Assembly: GCA_017882705.1 (NCBI GenBank)
Contig: JADGOZ010000141.1
Location: 1-35,751 of the forward strand
Direction: 5' to 3'
Source: Candidatus Nanopelagicales bacterium
GTDB lineage: Bacteria; Actinomycetota; Actinomycetes; S36-B12; CAIYMF01
Length of the DNA: 35,751 bases
Part shown: one piece after another, positions 14,231 to 23,114 of the stretch
Position numbering within the stretch: the first letter of the stretch is position 1
Layout: every line of letters begins with the position of its first letter
The notes under the pieces: model-generated
What the model was told of the DNA's origin: nothing
What the model saw: only the letters and a program-made list of their open reading frames with translations
Database searches by the model: none
Position numbers and translations under genes: made by a program

Positions 14231-15931
14231 TCAAGAGCGGCCGGGGCGCTCCAGGATCTGCGTGCGGACCTCGCGGTGCAGCGTCTTGCCGACCATCGAC
14301 TTGGGCAGCTCGTCGAGCACGAAGACCTGGCGCGGCACCTTGTAGCCGGTGAGGTGCTCGCGCGACGCGGTGCGCACGGCCTCCGGGTCGAGCTCGACCC
14401 CCTGCTGCGCCACGACCGCGGCCACCACCGTCTCGCCGCCCGACTCGTGCGGGATCCCGACGGCCGCCGCATCGAGGACCCCGGGCACGCGGCGCAGCGC
14501 CTCCTCGACCTCCGACGGGTAGACGTTGAAGCCGCCCGTGATGATGAGCTCCTTGATGCGGTCGACGATCGTGATGAACCCGTCCTCGTCCATGACCGCG
14601 ATGTCGCCCGTGCGGATCCAGCCGCCGTCGATCATCACGGCCTCCGTGTCGTCGGGACGGCCCCAGTAGCCGGAGAAGACCTGCGGCCCGCGCACGAGCA
14701 GCTCGCCGGGCTCCTCGACGCCGAAGTCGTGCGTCGGGTCGTGCGGGTCGACGATCCGGACGTACGTCGACGGGAACGGCACGCCGACGGTCCCCGGCCG
14801 TCTCGTCGACGCGACCGGATTGCCGACCGTGACCGGTGACGTCTCGGTCATGCCGTAGCCCTCGACGAGGAAGCCGCCCGTGACGGCCTCCCACTGGTCG
14901 ACGACGGCGGGCGGCAGCGACATCGCACCGGAGATGGCGAACCGGATCGAGCGGAGGTCGGCAGCCCGCTCGACCGCGGCCGACGCGAGGGCCTGGTAGA
15001 CCGGTGGCACTCCGGGGAGGAACGTCGCTGGTCGTCGCTCCATCGCCTCGAGCACCTGGTCGACGTCGAACCGCGGGAAGAGCACGAGCACCGCGCCGAT
15101 GCTCATCGCGAAGGTGAGGCAGAGGGTCAGGCCGTAGGCGTGGAAGAGCGGCAGCACGGCGTAGACCACCTCCTCGCCGTCACAGAGCCCGGGGACCCAG
15201 GCGCGGCCCTGCGCGGCGTTGGACCGCAGGTTGCGGTGGGTGAGCATCGCGCCCTTCGGCACGCCGGTGGTGCCGCCGGTGTACTGCAGCAGCGCGAGGT
15301 CCGCGGGCGCCGGACGCGGGTGGTCGGCAGGCAGCGGCGAGGTACGCCGGACGAGCGTGCTCCACGAGAGCGCGCCGTCGGCGGGCCCCGTCATCGCGGC
15401 GCGCGTCGCGCGGGCCTTCGCCACCGGCAGGCGGAGCATCCACTGCTGCTTGCGCGGCAGCGCCGTCGTGAGGTCGATCGCGATGATCGTGCGCAATTGC
15501 GACTGCGGGGCGACCTGCTGGATCGTCGGGACGACCTTGTCCCACGCGATCGCGACCACGGCGCCGTGGTCGGAGAGCTGGTGGGCGAGCTCCTCGGCGG
15601 TGTAGAGGGGGTTGTGCTCGACGACGACGGCGCCGAGACGTAGCACGGCGTAGAACGCGACGACGTGCTGCGGGCAGTTCGGCATCACGAGCGCGACGCG
15701 GTCCCCGGCGACGACGCCCTGCTCGAGGAGGGCCTGCGCCGCCCGGGCGACGAGGTCGCCGAGCTCGCGGTAGGTCGTCTCGCGGCCGTAGAAGTCGAGC
15801 GCGACGTGGTCCGGGAAGCGGCGCACCGCGGCGTCGAGCAGGTCGCACAGCGACTCGTCCGGGCTGTCGATGTCCGCGGGGACGCCGGGGGCGTACTGCG
15901 ACAGCCAGGGGCGGGACTGCTCGAGCGTCAT
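14231..15931 (-). CDS. Long-chain fatty-acid--CoA ligase (AMP-binding, FadD-like)
   Basis: 566 aa. Adenylate-forming motifs are all present: YTGGTTGVPKGAMLTHRN (P-loop-like A3), EGYGMTETSPVT (A5), GGWIRTGDIAVMDEDGF (A7), DRIKELIITGGFNVYPSEVE (A8) and PKSMVGKTLHREV with the catalytic Lys (A10). The enzyme activates a carboxylic acid, most likely a medium- or long-chain fatty acid, to its CoA thioester. The start MTLEQSRPW was chosen because the preceding residues are low-complexity. The next gene upstream is divergent, 183 nt away, so the promoter lies in that gap. Confidence 0.9.
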   Translation of the reverse strand: MTLEQSRPWLSQYAPGVPADIDSPDESLCDLLDAAVRRFPDHVALDFYGRETTYRELGDLVARAAQALLEQGVVAGDRVALVMPNCPQHVVAFYAVLRLGAVVVEHNPLYTAEELAHQLSDHGAVVAIAWDKVVPTIQQVAPQSQLRTIIAIDLTTALPRKQQWMLRLPVAKARATRAAMTGPADGALSWSTLVRRTSPLPADHPRPAPADLALLQYTGGTTGVPKGAMLTHRNLRSNAAQGRAWVPGLCDGEEVVYAVLPLFHAYGLTLCLTFAMSIGAVLVLFPRFDVDQVLEAMERRPATFLPGVPPVYQALASAAVERAADLRSIRFAISGAMSLPPAVVDQWEAVTGGFLVEGYGMTETSPVTVGNPVASTRRPGTVGVPFPSTYVRIVDPHDPTHDFGVEEPGELLVRGPQVFSGYWGRPDDTEAVMIDGGWIRTGDIAVMDEDGFITIVDRIKELIITGGFNVYPSEVEEALRRVPGVLDAAAVGIPHESGGETVVAAVVAQQGVELDPEAVRTASREHLTGYKVPRQVFVLDELPKSMVGKTLHREVRTQILERPGRS

Positions 15932-16114
15932 GGGTGGCCTCTCACGGATCTGGTGACTCCACCCTCGCATGCCCCACCACCGGCGTGGGGCCACCCTCCG
16001 GATGGGTCATACCCGTATCGGTCGCTGCAGGAAGGGAGTACAAGGACTGTGGGGTGCCGAAGGTCGTGTCCACCGCCCTGATCGCCGGGACGCCGTCCTC
16101 GTCAGGAGAACCCC

Positions 16115-17767
16115 GTGCCCGCGCTCCTCACCCGTACCGTCGCCGTCGCGGCGGCCGTGCTCCTCCTCGCGGCCTGCTCGTCCTCGGGGTCGTCGTCCCC
16201 CGCGGGCAGCAGCTCGGCGACGGGCGACCTGGCCGCGCAGGCCACGGCGTACGCCGGTCTCGCCCCCGAGGAGCAGGAGGCGCAGCTGCGGACCCTGTCG
16301 ACCGACATCGAGCACCAGCTCCTCACGTTGTCCGGGCTCGACAAGGAGCTGGGCGGCGGGGCGAAGGCGACCGCCGCGTACGACGCCATGACCGCGGCCA
16401 TGGTCACGCGGGCCACCGCGATCCGCAGCACCGGCTACGTCGGCAAGTTCGGCGGGCTCGCGCGGACGGCCGAGACGCCGTCGCTCGGCGGCATGATCTT
16501 CGCGGGATGGATGCTCGGCGGGCTGTCGGCGGAAGCCGTCACGGCGGCGACCAACGACGCGAAGCCGGGCGACAAGCCGCTGCACGACGAGCGCAACGAC
16601 ACCCAGGGCGACAATGCGAGCTCGATGACGCTGGACGGGACCGTGGGCACGGCGGCGATGGAGTGGACGATCACGACGACCGGCAACGGGGTCGAAGGGA
16701 AGGTCCACTCGAAGGTCTCGGTCAACCCGTGCCCTGACGCATCGGGGACCTTCACGGCCAAGATCTCGATGACCATGTCGGCGGCATCGGCCAAGGGGCG
16801 CATCGGGTCGAACACCACGGTCGACATCGACATCACCGGCCACGTCGACGACGACGCGAAGCTGGTGTCCTACGAGGTCGTCACCACCACTCAGGCCGCG
16901 GAGTTCGGGTCTGGTGACAACCACTGGGCCGAGGCCACCGACACGTCCGCGCACACCGGGGACAAGCTCACCGACTACACCCGCGTCGCCGGTCGGACCG
17001 CCGGGAACGTGCCCGCGAACTTCACCCAGCAGTGGGCGAACTTCGGCATGCTCACCGAGGCCATGTTCACGCCGAAGGTCCTCGGCGCTGCGCAGAAGGC
17101 CTGGGAGTCGGGCCGGTGCGTGTCGCTCGTGCCGACGACGTCACCGGACAAGCGCAGCGGTCTCGAGCCCTCCTCGACCGTGACGATCACCGCCCCGCCG
17201 CGCAGCAAGATCGACGGCGGCCCTGCGGGCGGCACCGTCACCGCGACCCTCAGCGGCGACACGTCGGTCGATCCCTCCGGCTCGAAGGTGAAGGCCGACG
17301 CGACCTTCACCTACGTCGCTCCCGGCGAGAAGGACAAGTCCGCGAGCGTGGCGCTCGAGGCCAGGTCCAAGCGCGGGGTCGCGAAGGCGAGCGTCGACTT
17401 CGACACGAAGCCGGGCTCCTACAAGGTCAGCGGCACGATGCCGTCCGCGCCCTCGGGCACGACCTTCACCGGCACGATCTGCAAGGCCGACAAGCCGTTC
17501 ACGGTCCAGACCGCGGGCGACATGATCGGCACGGCGTCGTTCACGCCGAAGAGCGCGACGGCCGGATCGGTGAAGTTCACGGGCAAGGTCGGCAACGCCC
17601 CGCTCGCGATGGTCGGCAGCGGCACCTACACGCTGACGCCGCCGCAGGGCTCCGGCACCGGCACCCTGGCGATCACCTGGAAGCTGACCATCAAGATCCC
17701 CTACGTCGGCGACCAGACTCGCAGCGGGCCGGCGACGCTCACCCTGACGCCCACGACCGCCTGCTGA
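16115..17767 (+). CDS. Large secreted lipoprotein of unknown function
   Basis: 550 aa. The N-terminus has a lipoprotein signal, with LLLAACSSS placing the lipidated Cys at 21, followed by a Ser/Gly linker. The rest is a Thr/Ser/Gly-rich, beta-strand-dominated chain: VGTAAMEWTITTTGNGVEGK in the middle and ATFTYVAPGEKDKSASVALE and GTGTLAITWKLTIK later, like repeated Ig-like or beta-sandwich domains. Single Cys residues (CPD, GRC, TICK, TAC at the end) may form disulfides. GTG 16115 follows CAGGAG. I do not recognise the family; it is probably exposed on the cell surface. Confidence 0.8.
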   Translation: MPALLTRTVAVAAAVLLLAACSSSGSSSPAGSSSATGDLAAQATAYAGLAPEEQEAQLRTLSTDIEHQLLTLSGLDKELGGGAKATAAYDAMTAAMVTRATAIRSTGYVGKFGGLARTAETPSLGGMIFAGWMLGGLSAEAVTAATNDAKPGDKPLHDERNDTQGDNASSMTLDGTVGTAAMEWTITTTGNGVEGKVHSKVSVNPCPDASGTFTAKISMTMSAASAKGRIGSNTTVDIDITGHVDDDAKLVSYEVVTTTQAAEFGSGDNHWAEATDTSAHTGDKLTDYTRVAGRTAGNVPANFTQQWANFGMLTEAMFTPKVLGAAQKAWESGRCVSLVPTTSPDKRSGLEPSSTVTITAPPRSKIDGGPAGGTVTATLSGDTSVDPSGSKVKADATFTYVAPGEKDKSASVALEARSKRGVAKASVDFDTKPGSYKVSGTMPSAPSGTTFTGTICKADKPFTVQTAGDMIGTASFTPKSATAGSVKFTGKVGNAPLAMVGSGTYTLTPPQGSGTGTLAITWKLTIKIPYVGDQTRSGPATLTLTPTTAC

Positions 17768-17807
17768 CCCGCACGGCGGCCGGCGCCGGTCCCGTTAGGG
17801 TCGGAGC

Positions 17808-18851
17808 ATGCTGCCAGTCACCGCCTTCGCCACCGCCGGCCCGCGCGTCCCGTTCGAGCGCACGACGATCGAGCGCCGCGACCTCGGCCCGCGCGACGTC
17901 CTCATCGCGATCGCCTACGCCGGCATCTGCCACTCCGACATCCACACCGCGCGCGAGGAGTGGGGCGCGACGACGTTCCCGCTCGTGCCCGGCCACGAGA
18001 TCGCCGGAGTCGTCGAGGCCGTCGGGAACGAGGTCACGACGTACGCCGTCGGGGACCGGGTGGGCGTCGGCTGCCTCGTCGACTCGTGCGGGGAGTGCCG
18101 CCACTGCGTTGCCGGCAACGAGCAGTTCTGCCGCAGCAGCATCGGGACCTACGGCTCGACCGGTCGCGACGGCAGGCCGACCGCAGGCGGCTACAGCACG
18201 CACATCGTCGTCACCGAGGCGTTCGTCCTGCGCATCCCGGACGCGCTGCCGCTCGACGTCGCCGCGCCGCTGCTGTGCGCCGGTGTCACGACGTACTCCC
18301 CGCTGCGGCACTGGAAGGTCGGCCCCGGCTCACGCGTGGCCGTCGCGGGACTCGGCGGTCTCGGCCACATGGGCGTGAAGATCGCCGCGGCGATGGGCGC
18401 CGAGGTCACGGTGCTCACGCGTACCGACAGCAAGGCCGACGACGCCCGCGCCTTCGGCGCCGCGCACGTGCGCGCGACCGCCGACGGCACGGCGTTCCGC
18501 GAGCTGCGCAACGGCTTCGACCTGATCCTCAACACCGTGTCCGCCGAGCTCGACCTCGACCGCTACGTGCGGATGCTCGACGTCGACGGCGCGATGGTCA
18601 ACGTCGGCCTGCCGGAGAACGCGCTCTCCATCAGCCTCATGTCGCTCGTGGGCAACCGTCGCTCGCTGGCCGGCTCGCCGATCGGTGGCATCGCAGAGAC
18701 CCAGGAGATGCTCGACTTCTGCGCCGCGCACGGCCTCGGCTCCACGATCGAGACCATCTCGGCGACGGAGATCGACGCCGCCTACGAGCGAGTGGTGGCC
18801 GGCGACGTCCGCTACCGCTTCGTCATCGACACCGCGACGATCCCGGCCTGA
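17808..18851 (+). CDS. Zinc-dependent alcohol dehydrogenase, CAD/YahK type
   Basis: 347 aa. The catalytic zinc site is seen in GICHSD (Cys41), PGHEIAG (His63) and LLCAGVT (third Cys). The structural zinc loop is CGECRHC with a fourth Cys in EQFC (94, 97, 100, 108). The nucleotide-binding turn is [15 protein letters not shown]. The GHMGVK form and the HSD-HT set are those of NADP-dependent cinnamyl-alcohol-type dehydrogenases that reduce aldehydes. It lies 40 nt after the lipoprotein and 121 nt before the sugar kinase. I see no reason to join it to the sugar locus. Confidence 0.9.
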   Translation: MLPVTAFATAGPRVPFERTTIERRDLGPRDVLIAIAYAGICHSDIHTAREEWGATTFPLVPGHEIAGVVEAVGNEVTTYAVGDRVGVGCLVDSCGECRHCVAGNEQFCRSSIGTYGSTGRDGRPTAGGYSTHIVVTEAFVLRIPDALPLDVAAPLLCAGVTTYSPLRHWKVGPGSRVAVAGLGGLGHMGVKIAAAMGAEVTVLTRTDSKADDARAFGAAHVRATADGTAFRELRNGFDLILNTVSAELDLDRYVRMLDVDGAMVNVGLPENALSISLMSLVGNRRSLAGSPIGGIAETQEMLDFCAAHGLGSTIETISATEIDAAYERVVAGDVRYRFVIDTATIPA

Positions 18852-18911
18852 CGGCGTACGACCGGAGCACTTCCCGCGCGTCACGGCGGACGGTAGTGTC
18901 GGAGTTCAGCG

Positions 18912-18952
18912 ACAAACGCACACAAACGCGCATGCGGAATGCACGTATGCGC
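18912..18952. promoter_or_regulatory. Direct and inverted repeats upstream of the sugar kinase
   Basis: ACAAACGC occurs twice with a 10-bp period (18912 and 18922), placing both on the same helix face. GCGCAT and ATGCGC (18928-18933 and 18947-18952) form an inverted repeat with a 13-nt spacer. The site is 21-61 nt ahead of the kinase start. TCAAACGC also occurs in the DeoR/GH4 intergenic region at 29153-29160, so these could be binding sites of the same regulator. Confidence 0.4.
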
Positions 18953-18972
18953 CAGACCGGGGAGGGCGCCGC

Positions 18973-19899
18973 GTGACCGCACCGACGGTGCTCGTCCTCG
19001 GTGACGCGAATCCCGACCTGCTGCTGACCGGCGACGTCGTCCCTCGGTTCGGCCAGGTCGAGCAGCTCCTCGACGGCGCCGATCTCGTGCTGGGCGGCTC
19101 CGCCGCGATCGTGGCAGCCGGGCTGGCACGGCTCGGGGTGCGCACGGCGCTCGCAGCCACGGTCGGCGACGACGCGTTCGGCCGGCTCACGCGCGAGCTG
19201 CTCGAGTTGGCCGGGATCGACACCCGGTGGGTCCGCACCGACCCCGAGACACCGACCGGGCTCTCGGTGATCCTGGGCTCGCAGGGGCGCGCGATCCTCA
19301 CCCACCCCGGCACCATCGCGTCGACGGGCCCGGAGGTGCTGCCGCCGGTGGCGGAGCTGGTGGGCACGTGTCACGTCCACAGCGCGTCGGTGTTCCTCCA
19401 GCCACGGCTTGCCGCGGCGCTGCCCGCCTACCTCGACGGCGTCCGAGCGGCGGGGTGCACGACGTCGGTCGACACCAACTGGGACCCGGCCGGCAGCTGG
19501 GCGGCCGGGCGCGAGCTCGTCACGCATGCCGACGTCTTCCTCCCCAACGCCGCGGAGCTCGCGGCGGTCACCGGGCTCGCGGACCGCGACGCCGCAGCCG
19601 ACTGGTGCACGCGGCGCGGGGTCACGGTGGTGCTCAAGGACGGCGCGGCGGGCGGCGTGGCCTGGGCACCCGGGCACCCGCCGGTCTTCGCACCGGGCCT
19701 GCCGGTCGAGGTCGTCGACACGACCGGTGCCGGCGACTCCTTCGACGCCGGCTTCCTCAGCGGCTGGGTGGACGACCTGCCGCTCTCCTCGTCGCTGGCG
19801 CGCGCAGTCGCAGCCGGGAGCCTCTCGACGGGCTCGGTCGGCGGCACCCGCTCGCAGCCGACGCTCGCCCAGCTCGAGTCGGCGCTCGGGCTCGCCTGA
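18973..19899 (+). CDS. PfkB-family carbohydrate kinase
   Basis: 308 aa. The ribokinase/PfkB fold is indicated by VLGDANPDLLLTGDVVPRFG, the glycine motif DLVLGGSAAIVAAGLARLG and the C-terminal signature DTTGAGDSFDAGF with the catalytic base Asp near 255. It phosphorylates a sugar or sugar phosphate; in this locus a ketohexose phosphate feeding the class II aldolase is plausible, by analogy with tagatose-6-phosphate kinases. The GTG start has GGGGAGGG upstream. The gene converges with the ABC permease operon and shares a terminator with it. Confidence 0.88.
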   Translation: MTAPTVLVLGDANPDLLLTGDVVPRFGQVEQLLDGADLVLGGSAAIVAAGLARLGVRTALAATVGDDAFGRLTRELLELAGIDTRWVRTDPETPTGLSVILGSQGRAILTHPGTIASTGPEVLPPVAELVGTCHVHSASVFLQPRLAAALPAYLDGVRAAGCTTSVDTNWDPAGSWAAGRELVTHADVFLPNAAELAAVTGLADRDAAADWCTRRGVTVVLKDGAAGGVAWAPGHPPVFAPGLPVEVVDTTGAGDSFDAGFLSGWVDDLPLSSSLARAVAAGSLSTGSVGGTRSQPTLAQLESALGLA

Positions 19900-19918
19900 C
19901 GGGGTCGTGCCCGTCAGG
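19895..19918. terminator. Perfect 9-bp bidirectional hairpin
   Basis: CCTGACGGG and CCCGTCAGG pair perfectly around GTCGTG. The left arm contains the kinase stop codon and the right arm lies just outside the permease stop on the other strand, so it can serve both convergent transcripts. Confidence 0.7.
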
Positions 19919-19924
19919 CGACGT

Positions 19925-20821
19925 TCACCCCTTGAGGCCGCTGAAGGTCATGGTGGCCACGAACTGCCGCTGCGCCAGGAGGAAGCCGACGATCAGGGGC
20001 ATGGTCGCGACGACGTTCCCCGCCATCAGCTCGCTCCACTGCGTGCGACGCGTGCCCTGGAACGTCGTGAGCCCCACCTGGATGGTGAAGTTGTCCTGGT
20101 TGGAAATCGCGGTGAGCGGCCAGATCAGGTCGTTCCACGAGTTGAGCAGGGTGAACACCGCGAGGGTCGCGAGAGCCGGCTTCGCGAGCGGCAGGACGAT
20201 ACGCCGGAACACGCCGAAGGTCGTGAGCCCGTCGATCTCGCCCGCCTCCTCCAGCTCACGAGGGAGCGCGAGGAAGAACTGCCGCATGAGGAAGATGCCG
20301 AAGGCGCTCGTCAGCCACGGTACGAAGGCGGCCGCGAGCGTGTCGACGATCCCGAGCTTCGAGAACATGACGTAGGTCGGGATCATCAGCAGCTGGGTCG
20401 GGATCATGATGGTGCCGACGATCGCGAAGAAGCCGAAGGTGCGGCCGCGGAACTTCAGGCGCGCGTACCCGTAGCCGGCCAGGGAGCACAGCACCAGGTG
20501 CGAGCCGACCGAGATGGCCGCCACGATGCACGTGTTGATGAGCCAGCGAGGTGCGAGCGAGTCGCCGAAGAACCCCTGGTAGCCGGTGAGGCTGATGGAG
20601 CTCGGGATGAACTTCGGCGGGAAGCTGTTGATCTCCGCGTCGGTCATGAACGACGTGAGCACCATCTGGACCAGCGGCAGCGCGAAGACCAGCGCGAGCG
20701 GCATGAGCAGGAAGTGCCATGGCGAGAAGGGCAGGAGGCGACGGCGACGGTGCTTCGGCGGCTCCGGGACGTCGAGGTCGAGCTCGACGTCGCGGACCTC
20801 GAGAGCGCGGATGAACGCCAT
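19925..20821 (-). CDS. Carbohydrate ABC transporter permease, MalG type (CUT1)
   Basis: 298 aa with six predicted membrane helices after a charged N-terminal tail. The EAA loop that docks the ATPase is at about 190-214: ELEEAGEIDGLTTFGVFRRI. The first helix PWHFLLMPLALVFALPLV and the typical ending FSGLKG fit the MalG half of CUT1 sugar importers. Its ATG overlaps the stop of the upstream permease by one base (TGATG), implying translational coupling. No ATP-binding subunit is found in the window, so a shared MsmK-like ATPase elsewhere is expected. Confidence 0.92.
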   Translation of the reverse strand: MAFIRALEVRDVELDLDVPEPPKHRRRRLLPFSPWHFLLMPLALVFALPLVQMVLTSFMTDAEINSFPPKFIPSSISLTGYQGFFGDSLAPRWLINTCIVAAISVGSHLVLCSLAGYGYARLKFRGRTFGFFAIVGTIMIPTQLLMIPTYVMFSKLGIVDTLAAAFVPWLTSAFGIFLMRQFFLALPRELEEAGEIDGLTTFGVFRRIVLPLAKPALATLAVFTLLNSWNDLIWPLTAISNQDNFTIQVGLTTFQGTRRTQWSELMAGNVVATMPLIVGFLLAQRQFVATMTFSGLKG

Positions 20822-21777
20822 CAGAAGGCCTCGATCTTGGTGCGCCGCGAGTACCAGATCATGAACAGGGTGACGATCATCGTCAGTGCGAACAGGCCGT
20901 AGGAGACCGCGGCGCCGTAGCCGAAGCGCGACTCCTGGAACGCCACCTTGTAGACGTAGTAGACGAGGGTGACCGTCGAGTTGACCGGCCCGCCTCGCGT
21001 CGTGGTGTAGACGAGGTCGAACAGCTGCAGCGCCGTGATGGTCTGCCAGACGGCGGTGAAGACGGTCACCGGGGCCAGCTCGGGCATCGTGACGTAGCGG
21101 AAGACCTGACGCCGGTTGGCGCCGTCGACGACGGCCGCCTCGACGATCTCCTGCGGGATGTCCTGGAGTGCGGCCAGATAGACCACGACGCAGAAGCCGA
21201 CCTGCCCCCACAGGGCGATGATGACGATGACGATCATCGCCTGGGTGGGCGACTCCAGCCAGGGCTGAGGAGGGAGACCGAGCCGGCGGAGGATGTCGTT
21301 CGCCGAGCCGTAGTTGGGTTCGAAGACGAAACCCGCGAGGATGCCGGTGGCCGCGGCCGAGGCGACGAACGGGATGAAGATCGCGGTGCGGTAGAAGCCC
21401 ACGAGGCGGATGCGCTGGTTGAGCGCCACGGCGATCAGCACGCCGAGGAAGATCGAGATCGGGACGAACATCGCCGTGAAGAACAGCGTGTGCCGGACTG
21501 CGGCCCAGACCTCCGGGTCGTTGACCATGGCCTGGTAGTTGCGCCAGCCGACGTCCTTCGCGGGGCTGAGCAGGTTCCACTTCTTGCGCGAGATGAAGAA
21601 CGCCCAGCCGGCCGGGAAGACCGACAGCCCGATGACGAGGAACGTCGCGAGCCCGACGAAACCCCAGCCGACGAGATCCTGGCGACGGCGGCGGGCGCGC
21701 TTCTGCTTGCGGCTCACCTTCTCCTCCGCCACGGGGCGCACCGGCCCGCCCGTGGGACGGTCGAGCTGCACGGTCAC
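20821..21777 (-). CDS. Carbohydrate ABC transporter permease, MalF type (CUT1)
   Basis: 318 aa. A basic tail (KQKRARRRRQDLVGWG) precedes the first helix. The EAA loop is in EIVEAAVVDGANRRQVFRYV and is followed by TMPELAPVTVFTAVWQTI. The GTG start sits 14 nt after the binding-protein gene. Together with the MalG-type permease it forms the membrane channel of a sugar importer. Confidence 0.92.
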   Translation of the reverse strand: MTVQLDRPTGGPVRPVAEEKVSRKQKRARRRRQDLVGWGFVGLATFLVIGLSVFPAGWAFFISRKKWNLLSPAKDVGWRNYQAMVNDPEVWAAVRHTLFFTAMFVPISIFLGVLIAVALNQRIRLVGFYRTAIFIPFVASAAATGILAGFVFEPNYGSANDILRRLGLPPQPWLESPTQAMIVIVIIALWGQVGFCVVVYLAALQDIPQEIVEAAVVDGANRRQVFRYVTMPELAPVTVFTAVWQTITALQLFDLVYTTTRGGPVNSTVTLVYYVYKVAFQESRFGYGAAVSYGLFALTMIVTLFMIWYSRRTKIEAF

Positions 21778-21791
21778 CGCGCGGACCCCCG

Positions 21792-23114
21792 TCAGCCCAA
21801 CGCGTCAGCGGACTTGGCGGCGGCGTCGTCGAGCGCGGTCTTGCTGTCGCCCTGCCCCTGCAGCACCTGCGAGATGGCCTCCCCGAGGTACTTGCTCATC
21901 TCGGTGTAGCCCTCGACCGTCGGCCGCGCGTTCTTGGCGTTGGCGAGGTTGGCGAAGAACACCTGGGCACCCGGGGCGTAGGTGGTCGCCCAGGTCGTGA
22001 AGGCCGGGCTGGTCGACTCCGACGTGCGCAGGGGCAGGTTGCCGTAGGCGAGGTTCCACCGCTCGTCGATCTCCGGGCTGGTGAGCCAGAGCAGGAAGTC
22101 GGAGGTAGCGGCGGCCCGGTTGGCGTCGTTGTGGTCGAAGGCGACCCACACGTCGGGGCCGGACACGGTCTGGTGGTCGCCGTTGGTGCCGGGGAGCTGC
22201 GTCGCCCCGTAGGACACCTTCTTCTGCTGCAGGTCGTAGAGCAGCCACGGGCCGCCGATGATCATCGCGACCTTCCCGTCGTACATGAGCTGGGGGTACT
22301 TCTCGTCGGTCTGGTCGAGGTACATGGACTTGTCGTCGACCGCCATCGCCCGGAGCAGGTCGAGGGACTTCACGCCGGCGTCGGAGTTGAACGTCGCCGT
22401 CTTCTGGTCCTCGGACAGGACCTGCCCGCCGTTCTGCCACAGCAGGGGCCAGAAGTGCCAGGTGGTGTCCTCGCTGCCGGAGACCGAGAAGGCAGTGCCG
22501 AAGACCTGCTTGGCCGGGTCGGTGAGCTTCTTGGCCGCCGTGCGGAAGTCGTCCCACGTCCAGTCGTTCGTCGGGTAGGCGACGCCGGCGGCGTCGAAGA
22601 CCTTCTTGTTGTAGAGCAGCCCGAGGTTGTCGACCAGCGCGGGGACGCCGATCACGCGGCCGTCGACGGTGGCGGTCTTCCGCGCGGCCTCCGGGATCTC
22701 GTTCCACTTCACCGCCGGGTCGGCGACGCGGGCTGACAGGTCCAGCGTGTGACCGCTGTTGCCGAGCTCGGTGGCCCAGGAGCCGAAGGCGTACGACAGG
22801 TCGGGATAGGTGTTGGCGACGAACCCGGCCGCGATCTTCTGCTTGAGGTCGTCGGTGGTGGACGCCCCGGGCGCGACGTTGATGGTCACGTTGGGGTGCT
22901 TGCCCGTGTACTCCTTCGCCAGGCCCTCGAGGAGGGTCTCCGCGTCGGCGCTCTGACCGGTCCACCACGTGATGGTCACCGGTGCCGTGGTGTCGGCCGA
23001 GCTGCTGGCGCCGGCGGTGCTGGCACCGCTGCTCCCGCTCGAGGCGCAGGCCGTGAGCCCGACCGAGAGAGCGGCGGCCGCCGTGACGGCGATGAGACGA
23101 CGGTTCGTGTTCAC
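21792..23114 (-). CDS. ABC transporter sugar-binding lipoprotein (CUT1)
   Basis: 440 aa. The signal peptide ends in LSVGLTACASSG with the lipid-anchored Cys at 23, then a Ser/Ala/Gly-rich linker. The mature part has the family-1 solute-binding pattern: VTITWWTGQSADAETLLEGL, IAAGFVANTYPDLSYAFGSW, GVPALVDNLGLLYNKKVFDA and GKVAMIIGGPWLLYDL. The many aromatic residues fit carbohydrate stacking. The GTG start has GGGAG upstream and overlaps the SIS gene stop by four bases (GTGA). It catches the imported sugar outside the membrane; the ligand is not evident from sequence. Confidence 0.92.
   Translation of the reverse strand: MNTNRRLIAVTAAAALSVGLTACASSGSSGASTAGASSSADTTAPVTITWWTGQSADAETLLEGLAKEYTGKHPNVTINVAPGASTTDDLKQKIAAGFVANTYPDLSYAFGSWATELGNSGHTLDLSARVADPAVKWNEIPEAARKTATVDGRVIGVPALVDNLGLLYNKKVFDAAGVAYPTNDWTWDDFRTAAKKLTDPAKQVFGTAFSVSGSEDTTWHFWPLLWQNGGQVLSEDQKTATFNSDAGVKSLDLLRAMAVDDKSMYLDQTDEKYPQLMYDGKVAMIIGGPWLLYDLQQKKVSYGATQLPGTNGDHQTVSGPDVWVAFDHNDANRAAATSDFLLWLTSPEIDERWNLAYGNLPLRTSESTSPAFTTWATTYAPGAQVFFANLANAKNARPTVEGYTEMSKYLGEAISQVLQGQGDSKTALDDAAAKSADALG

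Noticed and set aside
17808..18851. Alcohol dehydrogenase as part of the sugar locus
   Set aside because: It is separated by 121 nt that contains the kinase control region, and its CAD-type motifs point to aldehyde reduction, not to the sugar route.
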